Shown: positions 20,170-34,465, numbered from the stretch's first letter. The stretch: 64,000 nt of DNA from Diphasiastrum complanatum (GCA_029204225.1 CM055107.1:44646044-44710043); one strand, 5' to 3'. The notes: generated by a model from the letters alone, not told the origin. Program-made: numbers and translations.

Positions 20170-22584
20170 ATATGAGCTAACAAAGTTTCCTCGATGGGAG
20201 CACCTATCTATGAAGAAGTGGTTTGGGATGGTCATGGATGTCAACCATCAGATCATGTGAGTATTTGTGGCAATTTTGTGCAAATGGTTTGTGATTGCTT
20301 AATTATTTGTAATTTTATTGTGCATTATGCTATGTTTGTCTTCAATTTATTGTGTTCATCTGGAAACCAATCTTCCAAATTTTTCAAGCATTAAGAAAAT
20401 GCACGTTTATGTCCATTGCACATTTTTGGAAGTAAACAAAGCACAAAAAGTAGAATCGATTCTTGCCCTTAGTTCTATCAATAGGTTGGTTTCACAAATA
20501 GGTTCTAGTTTTAAATTTGTCTGTCATTTATGGCTTTTTTACGATTTTAGGACTTATATTTATTAAAGGGGTCCACACTAGTTTCTTTCAAGTGAGTGCA
20601 ATCTAGAAAAATGTGCTCAAGTATCACACTTACTGGCATCATTTAAAATAAGTTATATCTAGAAATGAAACATGATGTCATAGTGAAGGCTCGTTAATTA
20701 CTTAACTTTATTTTGAATTATCTCATTTCTATGCACAACAATTTCTAACATGATTGCATGCATGGTTTGTTTAGGTGGGGGAATCGTCTTTAACGCAAAG
20801 AGCACATAGAATATCTATGGTAGCTAGTCCTCACAATGGTCTAGGATTGTTCTACATCATGTTCAACATAGACTAGGTGCCAAGGGGCTTGTGGTCACCA
20901 AGGACAACTTGCAAACCTTGGAATCCTATGCTATTAGGCCTGCCAAGTATAATGCTTTCACTGTTATCCATTTCTTTTTTTCAAACATTGTTGTAGTCTT
21001 AATTTCAAGTGTTGATCCTACTTTGTTTCTCATGAGCAAGAAGAAAGAGTTCCTTGGCATACTTGCAAGAGAGAAACAAAAAAGAGATTACATGAGCTCA
21101 CACAACAAAGGATTTCGTATGTTCATGGCAAAGGAATGTATTGGTGGTAGACCATAGAGGAACCAAAGCATGTTGTACTAATTTCTCTCAGTACAACGAT
21201 GATCCATTGCCTCCAGGCCATGAGAAATTTTTTAGGAAGCAATGCCAACTTTATTTCCAACAAGCCTTTGCAAACCTATAAAAGGAGATAAAAATTTTAC
21301 GACACCAAACAAGCAACCACAACTAAAGATTTTTGCTAGAAGACTATTCTATAGGTAACATATGAACTCTATTTTGGTTGCACCTACTAAAATTGAATTG
21401 TGATAAAATCCATTGTTCCACATCTATTGCAGACTCTTACATGGTGCATCAAATTGTAGATGGTTGACCTCTCTTGCGGTGGAGATATCCAAGATTTCTT
21501 TTGTTGTGTAAGATTGAATAGACATGGATAACCCCATGTTAGTTTATCCACTTGAATAAAAGAACTTGGACATCAGCCAATGGGAGCTAGCAAACTATCC
21601 TTGGTGGCTGGATTATCCCCAAGGGCAAAGACATCCAAGTAAAAAAAATTGTTCCTACAGTAGGAATCGATACAAAACTTGAAATCTGACATTGATACTC
21701 CTCCACTCCTCAACCCAAAAAATGATTTTTGTGCTACTCTTAGATGACATGACATGACATGACAATTTTCAGATGAATTCTTTTCTTCTAGCATAGTTTT
21801 TTGTGTGGATGGGTATAGGTGAGTTTACTCCTCTCAACTTGGTGATATTTGTGAATTGGTTCCAATTTGGTTACTTCCACTAGAGTATAATGAAAATATG
21901 AGGATTTTTCTAATAGTCTCTTGCTATTAAGAAAAATCATCTCCTCGATACAAAAAGGTTGACTCAACTAATGTTTCCTATGCCATGTTATAACCTATAG
22001 ACTATTTTGTAAAATTTGCATGTATTTGCTATGTTAAATATACAAGGACTTTTTGAGACATGATGTGTGCACATGTCATTTATGAGACTATATGCAATGA
22101 TTTGTCTACACACACACACACATGTTTATTCATCTATCTAATTTAAATAAGCAAATGCACATAGTGAATAATCATAAAACATAAATAACAAGCCTACACC
22201 TTTATTTAGTTATTGTGTCCATGTATATGAATTAAATACAAATAAATAAGTCTAACACAATGTGAAAGACTAAAAAGGATCATGTGCAAGTGTTTTCATT
22301 GAGCTCTTGTTGTAGACGATGTTGATCCAACAAGATAAGTCAATAAGAGCCTTTATTGTGTTGAGATTAGGTTTTTAACACATGTTCTTTATGTGCCTAA
22401 TCCAATTAACATAGCAAAATCCAAGAAATGATACCTAAGAAATTTAATGTACCAATGACAATTAACAACACAAAAGAAGCAAAATCCTTTAACTATCATT
22501 GAATTACAAGAGAATGAGATAAAACCATTGATAATTTCCACCAATTATCATTGATATGCAAGATAATAAAGTACAAACCATTGC
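20170..22584. other. non-coding or unrecognised
   Basis: Contains scattered short frames only. The frame at 20891-21157 (MSKKKEFLGILAREKQKRDY near its end) shows no recognisable domain. A short CA repeat lies at about 22110. AT-rich and probably old repeat DNA. Confidence 0.4.
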
Positions 22585-22600
22585 CAAATATGCATATATG

Positions 22601-22686
22601 CTTCTTGGTTTCCAAGGGGAGGCTCGAACCTGGGACCAAAGAAACTTTGGATGCCAAGCTAATCAGTTGAGCCAACCCCGTTGGGT
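22601..22686 (-). mobile_element. tRNA-derived retroposon (SINE or tRNA retropseudogene)
   Basis: On the minus strand the 86-bp insert carries an A-box-like TGGCTCAACTGATTAGC and a B box GGTTCGAGCCT, the internal RNA polymerase III promoter elements of a tRNA. It is flanked by a perfect 16-bp direct repeat CAAATATGCATATATG (22585-22600 and 22687-22702), the mark of target-primed reverse transcription. There is no intact anticodon arm or long 3' region, so it is a very short SINE or a reinserted tRNA fragment rather than a working tRNA gene. Confidence 0.75.
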
Positions 22687-22702
22687 CAAATATGCATATA
22701 TG

Positions 22703-24187
<1,485 letters not shown>

Positions 24188-24592
24188 TTGATCACTTTCC
24201 TTATTGATCACGACTACATACCAAGCTCTTTAGATTCCATTATTTACTTCAATGCAGTGCAACAGTCTTTTATCATTATCACTTTATATGTGAATGATAC
24301 ATTGCTTTTCAACAACAGCACCGATTTGATAAAAGAGGCCAAGACAATGCTATCTTTCGAATTCGACATGATCGATCTGGGTGAAGCTCATTTCTGCCTT
24401 GGTATTCAAATCCACAAAGACAGAAAACAGAAGTTGATCTACATTACTCAAAAGAGGTACATCTACAACATGTTAGTCAGATATAATCTGATTAATTGCA
24501 AGTTAGCTCTCTCACAAGTCTCAAATTGTCAAAGGACCAATGTCCCCAAACAATTCAAGAGAAGCAGCGGATGCATGAGTATCCTTGAGTAA
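24188..24592 (+). pseudogene. Ty1/copia reverse transcriptase fragment
   Basis: Contains the RT region around the active site in altered form (LYVNDTLLF, where the family has YVDD) and the following DMIDLGEAHFCLGIQI and ITQKRYI segments. Both ends are lost. The Asp-to-Asn change in the catalytic pair and the truncation show it is dead. It belongs to a different copia lineage from the others in the window. Confidence 0.75.
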
Positions 24593-26095
24593 AGGCAAGC
24601 AATTGATGAATTGTTGCATCTCTGAGTACTTATTCTGATGTAAAGAACAGACTAAGAATAATGATTCATGGGAAATGCTGAAAGCTTAAAGAATAGTTTC
24701 ATGTATTCTTTTTATCGTTCTGAGGACAGAACCTGTTCAAGGTAGGAAAAATGTTATGGCCATATTTGGTTAAGGACCTGGAATAGTCATAATATGGTAC
24801 GGCCCTCCAGTGTTCGAGAGTATTACTCACGCCTAGATTTTACATCGAGGCCTGTTGGTGACTAATGACCTTGAGAGGACCCAGACACTCTAATTGAGAC
24901 AAATGGAGTAGTGCATGTACGTGTGACTGATATAGGCAGGATATATGCATGAAGAGCTGTGACCTATTTCTAGTTGACTTGCATGGGGATTGCATGGACT
25001 CATGCACAAGATCCTATTCTTTATATATTGAGGTAGTGATTATTCCGTTGACGACTTGGTCTAGGTTACCCGATGAGCTCTTCTCCTCTTGCTATCACAT
25101 TGGCATAGCTTGGGGGCTGGATCCAGGAGGATTCTCTAGGAGGATTGGTTGGGTGGTTTTGCTCCACAGTCTCTCTTGTGTTTTCCTATCCTCATCTTAG
25201 GGGATTGCCCCTAGTGGTCTTTACAAATATGGTTTAAGCCTTTTTTCAGTGATTTCCGTAAATGAGTACTATTGATGATATTGCAATCTGTACATATGAC
25301 ATGATCAAATTTTCTGAAATGACGTTTTTGAAATGCTTAAAACTATAACAATGACTGGAATGCAGGTTATCTATATCAAATTAACAAAAACCGTCATAAG
25401 GGAAATACCATTTGCATTTAACACTTGGTAGGTCTGACCAACCAAAGTTAATATCATAAAAGAGATCGTGTACAGTACCAAAAAATTTGCGTAAAATGTG
25501 CAGATAAAAGTTCTTCACATGGATAACTTCAAAACTCTATTCCGGTAACATAAGTGCAAAAAAATCTAGAATGAAATATATCATGGCTCAACATTTTTTC
25601 AAAGAAGTTGATTTGCGATTTAGCCTACAACAGGTTTAAATCTCCGATCATGGTACAAACTTATATTAAGCAAAATGCAATTTTTTTTTAATGCAAAACA
25701 ATGTGGACAGTCATTATGGTGAAAGTGAATCACTTTGAAGACGTGCTACATTATCCTATGCCATGAAGTCTTCGCAATGGTTTGTACCATCAACAAAAAA
25801 AGGTTCATACAAAGAAATCAAAGGCATATTTCTACCCCTACTTAGAATCTGGAAGAGCTCCATGAGTGAAAAATGTGGCTGATGGATGCACATGTTGTTG
25901 TCAATGTCCAACCCCAAAACAACTATGTAAACAAAGTACATGTGTTTGCATGGAGTAAACTGCCCCTTTGCCAACATGCACTTGAAATCCTCACAAGTAT
26001 ATGTTAGAGAGTCACAAATTTTGATTATGTAAATGGTGTCATGTCAGAGGATGGGGAAACCCAGCTTCGTGACGCATTGGCTGCTTACTCCAATC
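24593..26095. other. unassigned, possible retroelement remnant
   Basis: No domain recognised. A purine-rich stretch before TGTTATGGCC near 24752 looks like a polypurine tract plus LTR start, as expected downstream of an RT fragment, but no second LTR was found. The frames at 24949-25200 and 25756-25977 are unsupported. Confidence 0.3.
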
Positions 26096-26990
26096 ATTCC
26101 CTTAGCACATTTTGAGAAGTGGGGGACAGATTTTGTAGGTCCTATCAAACCGATCACGCGTAAAACTCGTCAACGTTACATTCTTGTTGCTACGGACTAT
26201 CCAAGATGGTAGAGGCCAAAGCCACAGTTAAAACTGATGTTAAGACTGTAGCAAAGTTTTTATTCCAAAACATTATTACATGTTATGGATGTCCCTTAGA
26301 ACTCATGAGCAATAGAGGAACCCATTTCCTTGATCAGACCATCGAGGTCATGTTCATACTTTTTCATTACACATCGCCAAACCACTCCATATAATCCGAA
26401 AGCGAATGGGCTTACGGAGCGGGCAATCAGAATTTTGTGTAAAATTTAGAATAAAGTAACGGAAACACATTCTTCTGATTGGGATCAAAAGTTACCATCT
26501 GTCTTATGGGCATATAGAACTTTCAAAAAGATCACAACTAGGCAGAATCCATATTATCTTGTGTATGGAATGCATCCCATATTACCAATAGAATTCGAAG
26601 TTCCGACATTTCGCATTAGTAATGAAGAGCAAATGGATGAACATGATAGTCTCCAAGAGCGGATGATAGCTTTGACGCAACTGGAGGAGGATCGTCGTCT
26701 TTCATTAATCGAGACTGAACGAGTTCAGAATAAAAGAAAAGAAAATTTTGATCAATCTATTAAAAAAATAAAAATTAAATGAGGGGATTACGTGCTTCTG
26801 TATGATAACAGACACATGTTGTTTCTCGGGAAATTACATACCAGATGGATGGGACCTTATAAAGTCATAGAAGTTTTTAACAATGGATCACTTTAGTTAG
26901 CCGATCTTGAAGTACATTTACTTGATACTCGAGTAAATGGCTCAAGAGTGAAGCGCTACTATTTTCTGCCAAGTTTAGAAATTTGTGAAA
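26096..26990 (+). pseudogene. Ty3/gypsy integrase fragment
   Basis: Pieces in three frames give the integrase core: [13 protein letters not shown] (first Asp), [21 protein letters not shown] (second catalytic position changed from Asp to Asn), ANGLTERAIRI-like sequence (Glu), WAYRTFKKITT, YGMHPILPIEFEVPT, then GDYVLLYDN and RWMGPYKVIEVF, and VNGSRVKRYYF at the end. The ending resembles Athila/Tat-type gypsy elements. It has several frameshifts and stops and no RT upstream. Confidence 0.8.
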
Positions 26991-27435
26991 CATGCAAAAT
27001 CTCCGATACTATTCATATTTTATCCAGTTTGAACAACTGGTCACCTTTGGTCCAATAATTTCCACTGTAGTTTGCAAAACTTGCGACACTTGCACCTTCA
27101 CATTCTTCGCCCATATGTTGTAACGAAATTTGCGACACTGTTCACATTGCATTCAACTGATCGTCAATCCATCACCTTCGTGAAATGTGCAAAAAAGGCG
27201 ACACCTTCACTACATTTGTATTTTTTGCTGTATTTTTTGCGAAAATGCCAACACCTTCGCTTCATCATTGTCACTATATTCCTTGCAAAAAATGCAACAC
27301 CAAAAATTTAATATGTGCCTTGGTGTCTTCGACTTTCATCTCACATACAGCAATCAACTACAAGCTTTGTATACTTAAAGTAATATGTAAAAGTTAGTCC
27401 ATGTCTCTCTCATTCAAATGATGAATAAACAATGA
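26991..27435. other. non-coding with short repeated words
   Basis: Words such as TTGCGACAC, CACCTTC and TTTTTTGC recur several times between 27070 and 27300. No coding domain. Confidence 0.3.
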
Positions 27436-27639
27436 TTGAACAAAATCAAAGCTATGGATATTAGTTTAACCTGGGATCATAAACATGGGCAGCCATCATG
27501 TTCTAGTCTCTCACTCTTCTCACATGATCAAAACATATCTACGATTGCTCCAAATCATTTCCTTATCCTCATTTACAACCGCTACATTATAAAGAACGTG
27601 TCCTTGTGTTTGAAAGTAGACGACCCTTTGCCAATAGTA

Positions 27640-27783
27640 TCAACAGTCCAAAGGAAGAGGTCTGTCAATTTTTGGCATTCGCAACCTTTTAAAGTAAAAC
27701 ATGTGCTTGGTGATGTCTACTTTTTGGAGATTCAAAGGGTTTATCGGTGGACGAACCTTGAGTTGAACCATTTGAAAATATGA
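27640..27783 (+). pseudogene. possible gypsy integrase C-terminal fragment
   Basis: The segment PFKVKHVLGDVYFLEI...LNHLKI matches the general pattern of the gypsy integrase C-terminus (P-KV--V---G-Y-L------W----N--LK-Y). It is short and isolated from the integrase remnant 650 bp upstream, so the call is weak. Confidence 0.3.
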
Positions 27784-27837
27784 AAAACAAAGAGCAAGGA
27801 TATAAGATAAAAAGACACAAAACTTTACCTAACAAAG

Positions 27838-28570
27838 CTCTCTTGAGTTATGCTAAGCATAAGTCAAGAGCCAGCATAGTCGGCTCCTGACTAATGTTGA
27901 GCATAAGTTGGGAGATGAGCTATGTTGAGCATAGGTCGGCTCTCGGCCTATGCTCTCAGCATAAGGCAAGAACAGACCTATGCCGAGCTATGTCGAGCAT
28001 AGGCTCACTCCCGACCTAATTCTTGAGCATAAGTGGGGAGAGGACCTAGGCTCGACATAGCTCTATGTTGAGCATAAGTCGACATCGGTCCTATGATCAA
28101 CATAGGCCGGGTCATGACTTATGTTGAGCATAAGTTGGGAGCCGTCCCATGCTCAACATAGGTCGGCTCCTAACTTATGCTAAACATAAGTGGAGAGACG
28201 AGCTATGCTCAACATAGATTGGCTCTCGACCTATGCTCAACACAAGGCAACAACAAACCCATGTTCAGCATAGGCCCTCTCCCGACTTATGCTGAGCATA
28301 AGTCGGGAGAGGGCCTATGCTGAACATAGCTCGTCTCTCCACTTATGCTCAGCATAAGTCAGGAGACGACCTATGTTGAGTATGGGTTGGCTCCCAACTT
28401 ATGCTCAACATAAGTCAAGAACCAACCTATGCTAAGCATGGTCCTCTCCTGACTTATGTTCATCATAAGTTGGAAGTGAACCTATGTCGCGGGTCGTGAC
28501 TTATGCTGAGCAAAAGTTACTAGCAGACCTATGTTCAACATAGGTAGACTCCTACTAAGCAAGGGTCTTC
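27838..28570. repeat. array of imperfect palindromes (TATGCTNAGCATA type)
   Basis: About twenty variants of TATGCTGAGCATA or TATGTTGAGCATA occur in roughly 730 bp. They are spaced about 30-45 bp apart, with recurring linkers such as AGTCGGGAGAGG and GGTCGGCTC in both orientations. Each unit is itself a short palindrome. Another unit lies at 28688. Nothing in it is coding. It could be a decayed foldback element or an expanded transposon subterminal repeat. Confidence 0.85.
28261..28327. repeat. 67-bp palindrome with 33-bp perfect arms
   Basis: Positions 28261-28293 and 28295-28327 are exact reverse complements around a single central G (28294). The arms read ATGTTCAGCATAGGCC outward-in and end in CGACTTATGCT at the centre. 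Such a sequence can extrude as a cruciform. Confidence 0.95.
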
Positions 28571-28835
28571 AATAGAAATCACATTCAAAAATGTGAAATA
28601 TGGAAAGATTTTTTGCAATGCTAAGACGCCTAATTTAAAACTATATCTTACCTTATTAAAATCTGAAGATGTCAAGATCTGTCAACCTATGCTGAGCATA
28701 GAAGTCGCCTCAAGCTTATGCTAATTTTAATAGAAAGCAACAATCACCAAAAATGAGAGCCAGAGAGCGCGAACTGAGAAAATGAAAAGGCAAAGGCGAG
28801 TTATGTCACGCCCGTGTTCCCTTAGATATTATATG

Positions 28836-28912
28836 GGAACTGGGTGAGTGCCATCCTTTAAGTTTTTAAGGCTACAGGAACTGGGTGTGTGCCATCCTTT
28901 AAGTTTTTAAGG
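28836..28912 (+). repeat. 41-bp tandem duplication
   Basis: GGAACTGGGTG(A/T)GTGCCATCC plus TTTAAGTTTTTAAGG occurs twice back to back, with one difference in the shared part. Confidence 0.85.
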
Positions 28913-30073
28913 TGGCCTATCCTCCTTTAACCTCCATTTCAATCACATGAAGTGAATTCATCTCAAACGCTTATAACTTTTTCGTTGTAACTCGGATTGG
29001 GACGATGTAAAAAGCAAAATTATTAAAAAAATTATGCCTTTTTCAATTGTGCATTGTAAACAAGAATATGAGTAACAATAAAGAAATTTTCAAGGAACTA
29101 CTGTTAAAATATGAAAATGATCTTAGAAATTTCATATTATTTTTACTTGGGTTTTCTTGAGAAATTGAAAACAGAATGATAATATGCATGTGACCTTGGC
29201 TAACAACCAAAGATGACATGCTCGTAAGTTTGGCATGCCAAAACATTTGGAAAATAAGAACATTTATCTCTAAATCCTTAAAATTCTATAATGAATTAAA
29301 ACAATGCTGAATTGGTAGGGTTGAGTCCAAAGAGGATAACAAGGCTAAGCCCACCATTCCGCTTAATACTAGTCAATGCCTAGAATTTTACCCCAATCGT
29401 AACATTGGCCTAAAATTTTATCTTAATCCTAAGCATAATTTTCTCTGTCCTTCTTGTAGACCATGAACTTGTCACATTTGGCATTCAACTTTAAAAAAAG
29501 TGAAAGTGAAAATCAAGAGTGGGACCCATTTTGAGTAATGTAAGGAAATAGTTGTCAGCCACACACTTGTTTGTGGGATTGAACCATAATTTTGATGGAG
29601 ATTTTTTGCTATTACCTAGGCTTAGTCCTAAGCTTTTTAGCTTGAATTAAAAGCCTCTTGACAATTATTAGCTTTTGCGGGTACGATTTCCATTCTTCAA
29701 TGAATTTTTTGGCGAGATTGGCTCCCGCTTGAATCATCCTAGGAAAAGCCCCAGCACCGTGAGTGCCCATTTTACTTGTGTAGCAACACAACTTCATGAG
29801 ACAACTTGGTCGTGACCACGACCAGAATTGAAAATTGTTTATCCATTTCACATGACATGGAGCTGGCCATTGATTTTTAGTTACATTGGGGTTTGAACTT
29901 AAAAAACTAACAAGCCCTCTCTCAATTCAAACCCCTTTAATTTCTGAAACTTAGCCTCACTCCTATTCTTTCCCTCTACATTTTGAACCTTTCTCTATTG
30001 AGAATTTTAGTCATAAGATTTGCCAACATTTCTTTGGCGGGACAATGATCCGAGATGATTTTCCCTAATTGCA
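28913..30073. other. non-coding, nothing recognised
   Basis: Only short unsupported frames. It is the left flank of the copia element that starts at 30079. Confidence 0.4.
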
Positions 30074-30078
30074 CCAAG

Positions 30079-30373
30079 TATTGGAATTTCCAATTCCGAT
30101 AGCTTTCACAGGACGATGGCAACGATTATAGAGAATTAATTACAGAGAAATCAGACTATCGAAAAGATGACAGATGCTTGAACAATAGCGCAAGAAACAA
30201 AAAGCGTACATACTCATTAATTAAAGCTTATACATATAGTAGCTTGTTTCACATGTCAAGAAGACTGTGATTCACATACTTGCCACGTAGCCTATGCCAC
30301 GTCAGCATTATCCTAGCTAATTGAATCCGCTCATATGACATGTGCTTTTGCATATTGGATGTCTATTCCAACA
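30079..30373 (-). repeat. 3' LTR of minus-strand copia
   Basis: A 295-bp LTR matching both halves of the split right-hand LTR (shared GATGACAGATGCTTGAACAA and CACGTCAGCATTATCCTA). Ends are TGTTGGAAT and ATTCCAATA on the minus strand. Confidence 0.85.
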
Positions 30374-30555
30374 AACTCCGACTCATTCAACTATGTCAAA
30401 GCATCATCTACATTTTCAAGTCCCATTTGGTTTCTCAATCTTATGAACATATCTCTACTTAAACACTTAGTCATTATGTCTGCTATCATATCCTCAGTTC
30501 TACAGTAATTCAAATTGACAAAACCAGATTGAACCAAGTCTTTGACATAATGGTA

Positions 30556-32400
30556 CTATAGACTGGTATGTTTGTTGCGCTTATGACAACCTCCGTTCCT
30601 ACATAAATGGATTGATCCTTGGTTGTTAGTGAATATGGTGAAACCTTTCTCACTGATCCCTGATTCTTTGCACATGCTGATTATCCAGATGTATTCTTTA
30701 GTGGCTTGGCATAGTCCCACAAACTCCGCCTCTGTAGAGGATAGGGTCACTGATCTTTGCTTCAAGCTTGCCCAAGTGATTGCTCCACCAGCTTTCATGA
30801 AGACATATCCACTGGTGGATTTGTGGTTGTCAATATCTCCCCCTCAATCACAATCTGTATAACCTGTGGTTTTAGTTATGCTCCCTCTATAGATTGTCCC
30901 CAATCCATCGGTTCTTTTTAGGTAGTGCAAACTCTCTTTGCTACGTTCCAATGTTTCTTTCTTGGATTTGACTTGTACTAATTGAGTTTTCCAACATCAG
31001 TAGCTATGTCTGGTCTGGTACGGACCATAATGCACATTAATGAACCTATTAAACTGCTATATGGACAATTGCGCATTTCATCTCTCTCGTCCTCACCTGT
31101 AGGACACATGTCCTTGCTTAACCTTATTCCAAGTTCTAGAGGTGTGCTCACAGGATTGCAATCCCCCATCTTGAATTTCCTAATCACGTCTCTGATGTAT
31201 TTTCCTTGACTAATGCCAATCAGCCCTTTTTCTATGTTTCTTTTAACTTCTATCCCTAGACCGTAGTGTATGTCCCCCAGATCTTTTATTTCAAATTTAT
31301 TTCTTAACTTCAATTTACAATCTGCCATCATTTCTAAGTCATTATTGAACATAATCATGTCAGCTATGTATAATGCTATGATGATGACAGATCATGAACA
31401 TGACTTATAAAAAATGCTGGGATCAGAAAGACATTTCAAGAAACCATCTTTTCGAAAGAAAACTTCAATTAGCTCATATCTCAAAGATTGTTTTAGCCCA
31501 TATAAATAATGTTTCAGCTTGCATACCAGTCCTGCTCCTTTATCATAGCCTTCGGATTGCCTCGTGTATACTTCTTCAAAAAGCCCACCATTGTCTTAAC
31601 GTCCAACTGATGTATCTCCAGGTTTTCCAATGATGCCCATGCTAACAACATTCTTATTCATCCTATGCGTGCTACTGGAGCGAAGGTCTCTTCGTAGTCC
31701 AACCCCTCAATCTATGCACATCCCTTGGCCACCAACCCGGCCTTGTATCTGACGATTTTTCCATCTACTCCATATTTGATATTATATACCTAGTTGCACC
31801 CAATGGCCTTCCTCCCTTGTGGTAATGGGACCAGCTCCCATGCTTCATTTTTATTCATGGCTTCCATATCCTCGTCCATTGCCAACTTCCATTTATTCCA
31901 TTCTGCTGCATCTCTGGCCCCCTAGTATCCCTGAGGTTCTGATGCTTTGTCTTCTGTCATGAAGATCATCTCATCAAACCTCTGAGGGGTTCTTCTGATC
32001 TGTTCTGACTGTCGAGCCTCTTCTAGTAGTCTATCTTCCACTTGAAGGTTGTCCTCTTGCATCCCTGTTTGGTCTTCCAGTTGCACTTGGCCAGCATTTC
32101 CCTGTTCCATGACTTGTGGTCGTGCTGCAACTATCTGGTTCATTCCTTGTTCAGTAGCTCTGATGACTATGTTAGGTGCATTGACTATTGTCTCTTCCTT
32201 TTGCAGGTTCAACTCTTTGATGCAATCATCCTCAAAGAATATAACATCGCGAGAGTGGGACGTTTTCTTGCTCTCAGGGTCGTATAGCTTGTAGCCCATC
32301 TGTTGTTCTACATACACCCTACAAAAATGGATTTCCGCCCACGCTAATCCAACTTTACTCTCTTCTCTTTGGGGACATGGACATAAGCCATGCATCCGAA
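30556..32400 (-). pseudogene. copia integrase end, RT and RNase H (decayed)
   Basis: From right to left: the integrase C-terminal linker (KKTSHSRDVIFFEDD), WNKWKLAMDEDMEAM and AWELVPLPQGRK, an RT core with deletions and frame changes near 31600 (QLDVKT then a frame break), the altered active-site region ALYIADMIMF, DLGDIHYGLGIEV, and RNase H VTLSSTEAEFVGL at 30556-30798. The YVDD box is changed to YIAD. Inactive. Confidence 0.8.
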
Positions 32401-33563
32401 AACCCTTAGGTGACTCACATTGGGCTTATAATTATATCACAGTTCATTTGGAGTTTTATCATTGATCATCTTAAAAGGTGTCCTGTTGAGTATGCAGACT
32501 ACTATCTTGGCAGCTTCAGCCCATAAAACTTTCGGCAGTCCTTTATCATGGAGTAGGCATCTCACTAGTTCCATAATGATCCGGTTCTACCACTCTGCAA
32601 TCCCATTTTGTTGGGGGGTGTATGGATTGTGAATTCCCTTCTGATTCCCTACTCATTGCAGTATGTATCAAATGCCTTGCTTCTGAATTCACCTCCATTG
32701 TCACTCCTCAGACATTTGACCTTTCTTCCCAACTGGACTTCAGCTATCTGTTTGAACTTCTTAAAACACTCCAGTGTTTTGTCCTTGCTTTTGATTGCAT
32801 CCATATGGATCACGCGGCTCATGTCATCTATAAAGGTGACAAAATACTTTGAACCTCCAATTGACTCCACTGCCATGGGGCCACACAGATCACTATGGAT
32901 CAATTCCAGTATGTCTCTAGTATTTCCATGATCCAACTTCAGAAATGCCTCACGATGTTGCTTTCCAATGATGCATGCTTCACAAGGGGCTTTCTCTGCC
33001 TGCAGGTCATAGTCGTACCCTCTCAACATATTTTCCTTTGCTAGTCTTCTCAGGTTGTCAGAGCCAAGATGGCACATCCGCTTATGCCACAACTCATTCC
33101 TTTCGGATTTACTGCAGACTATATATGTCGACTCCCTTTGACTGCTCTTTCCTTGTAGTTGGTATAGTCCTCCGACCCTTGATGCAACAGCCAACGTTTC
33201 ACCCTTTGATTTGATCACACATCCGTTGTTGATAAACAACACCTCCAGTCCATAATGTGCAATCCTGCTCACCGACACCAGATTTTTTGCCAATTTAGGT
33301 ACATGCAAAACATCTTTGAGAATTGTCGTTCTACCTTTTCCCATCCACAAGGAAACAGATCCTCTACCAACAACATTCATAGTTCTTCTGTTACCAATCA
33401 TGACTTCTTTGTCATTTGGAATCAAGTGGTAACTGATGAATGCTTCTCTGTCTGGTGTCATATGCGAGGTAGCACCTGAGTCCAGGTACCACCCGTGGCC
33501 AGGTGATATCCCTTTAACTCCCACGTGCTCCAAGCCCTCCTCTTTCATTTCTTGATCCTGCAA
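32401..33563 (-). pseudogene. copia protease and integrase
   Basis: The frame at 33563-32649 holds protease GWYLDSGATSHMT, then LWHKRMCHLGSDNL (integrase zinc binding), ELIHSDLCGPM (first Asp), and CLRSDNGGEFRS (second Asp). It then meets a stop, and the catalytic Glu region (NGIAEW-NR) continues in frame with further stops down to 32401. The 304-residue open stretch is the best preserved part of the element. Confidence 0.88.
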
Positions 33564-34465
33564 GTTTGGAATTGACGAGTGTTTGGCTCTAATTGCATAT
33601 TCGTAGCCATGAATGCCACTGACACCTCAGCCTCTTCTTCCTCTGCTACGTTCGCTTGAGCCATCCCCTTGTTCTTCAAATATTCAGCCTTCTTGTAATA
33701 GTATTTCACTATGTGCCCCACTTGATCGCAATAGCAGCATTTGACAGAGTTCTTTCCGCCTTCTTTCCAAGCCTTTTTCTTCATTCCCTTGCTCACAGGG
33801 CCATGCTAGAAAGAACTTTCAGCCTTTTCTTGAGTCTTGAGGTCTTTTAATTTGCTAAGCAATGCCACTTCATCATGTGAGTTATCCATCTTCCTCCGTA
33901 TCTCCTCCTCGAGAAGCCTTCTTGTGACGAAATTTGCATCTAGCTTTTCTTCCATGATTTCTAATGACATCACGAGTGGATCATAGCTTCTTGGAATGCT
34001 ATTGAGGATGGTGTATACGAATTGGTATTTCTCCACAAGTGCTCCAGCTGCCTGCAACTGCCTGGCTATGCCTTTCAACTTCTGCAAATGGCTAGCCATG
34101 TCATCACCTTCTGACATTCTCAAGCTAGACAATTGCCTCTGCAGCAAGAGGATTTCCGCAGTCCCTTTCAGTTCGTAAAAAGATTTCAACAGCCCCCAAA
34201 CCTCCTTCTCTGTTGTGGCACCCTGAACCTGAGGGCATATCATCATGTATGTCTTTGCTTCCTTTGAAGCTACTTGAGCTGCAACCACTTTGTCCTTCGG
34301 TTGACCCTCTTCATCGACCTCCACCACTTCAGATCCGCTGACGACCCCCCACAGGCCACGCTCCTTCATCACCATAGCCATTTTCCAGCTCCATGTGCTG
34401 TAATTCCCGGTTTCTAGCCTGTCAATGATGCGTGGATCGATCAAGGAGCCCGCTTCAAAATCCAT
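33545..34465 (-). pseudogene. copia gag with zinc knuckle
   Basis: Begins MDFEAGSLIDPRI...GNYSTWSWKMAMVM, the UBN2-type capsid region, and ends at a stop at 33806 (KTQEKAESSF). After the stop the frame continues to the zinc knuckle CCYCDQVGHIVKYYYKK, where the last Cys of CCHC is replaced by Tyr. The Met start at 34465 is about 160 bp from the LTR, as expected for gag. Confidence 0.85.

Noticed and set aside
22601-22686. Functional tRNA gene
   Set aside because: Box motifs are present but the cloverleaf, especially the anticodon arm and T stem, is not well formed, and a TSD marks it as an insertion.
24949-25200. 83-codon ORF as a gene
   Set aside because: No domain, in a probable retroelement remnant, low coding quality.
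27838-28570. CRISPR-like array of regularly spaced repeats
   Set aside because: Repeats are palindromic in both orientations with related linkers and irregular spacing, and the context is a plant genome.
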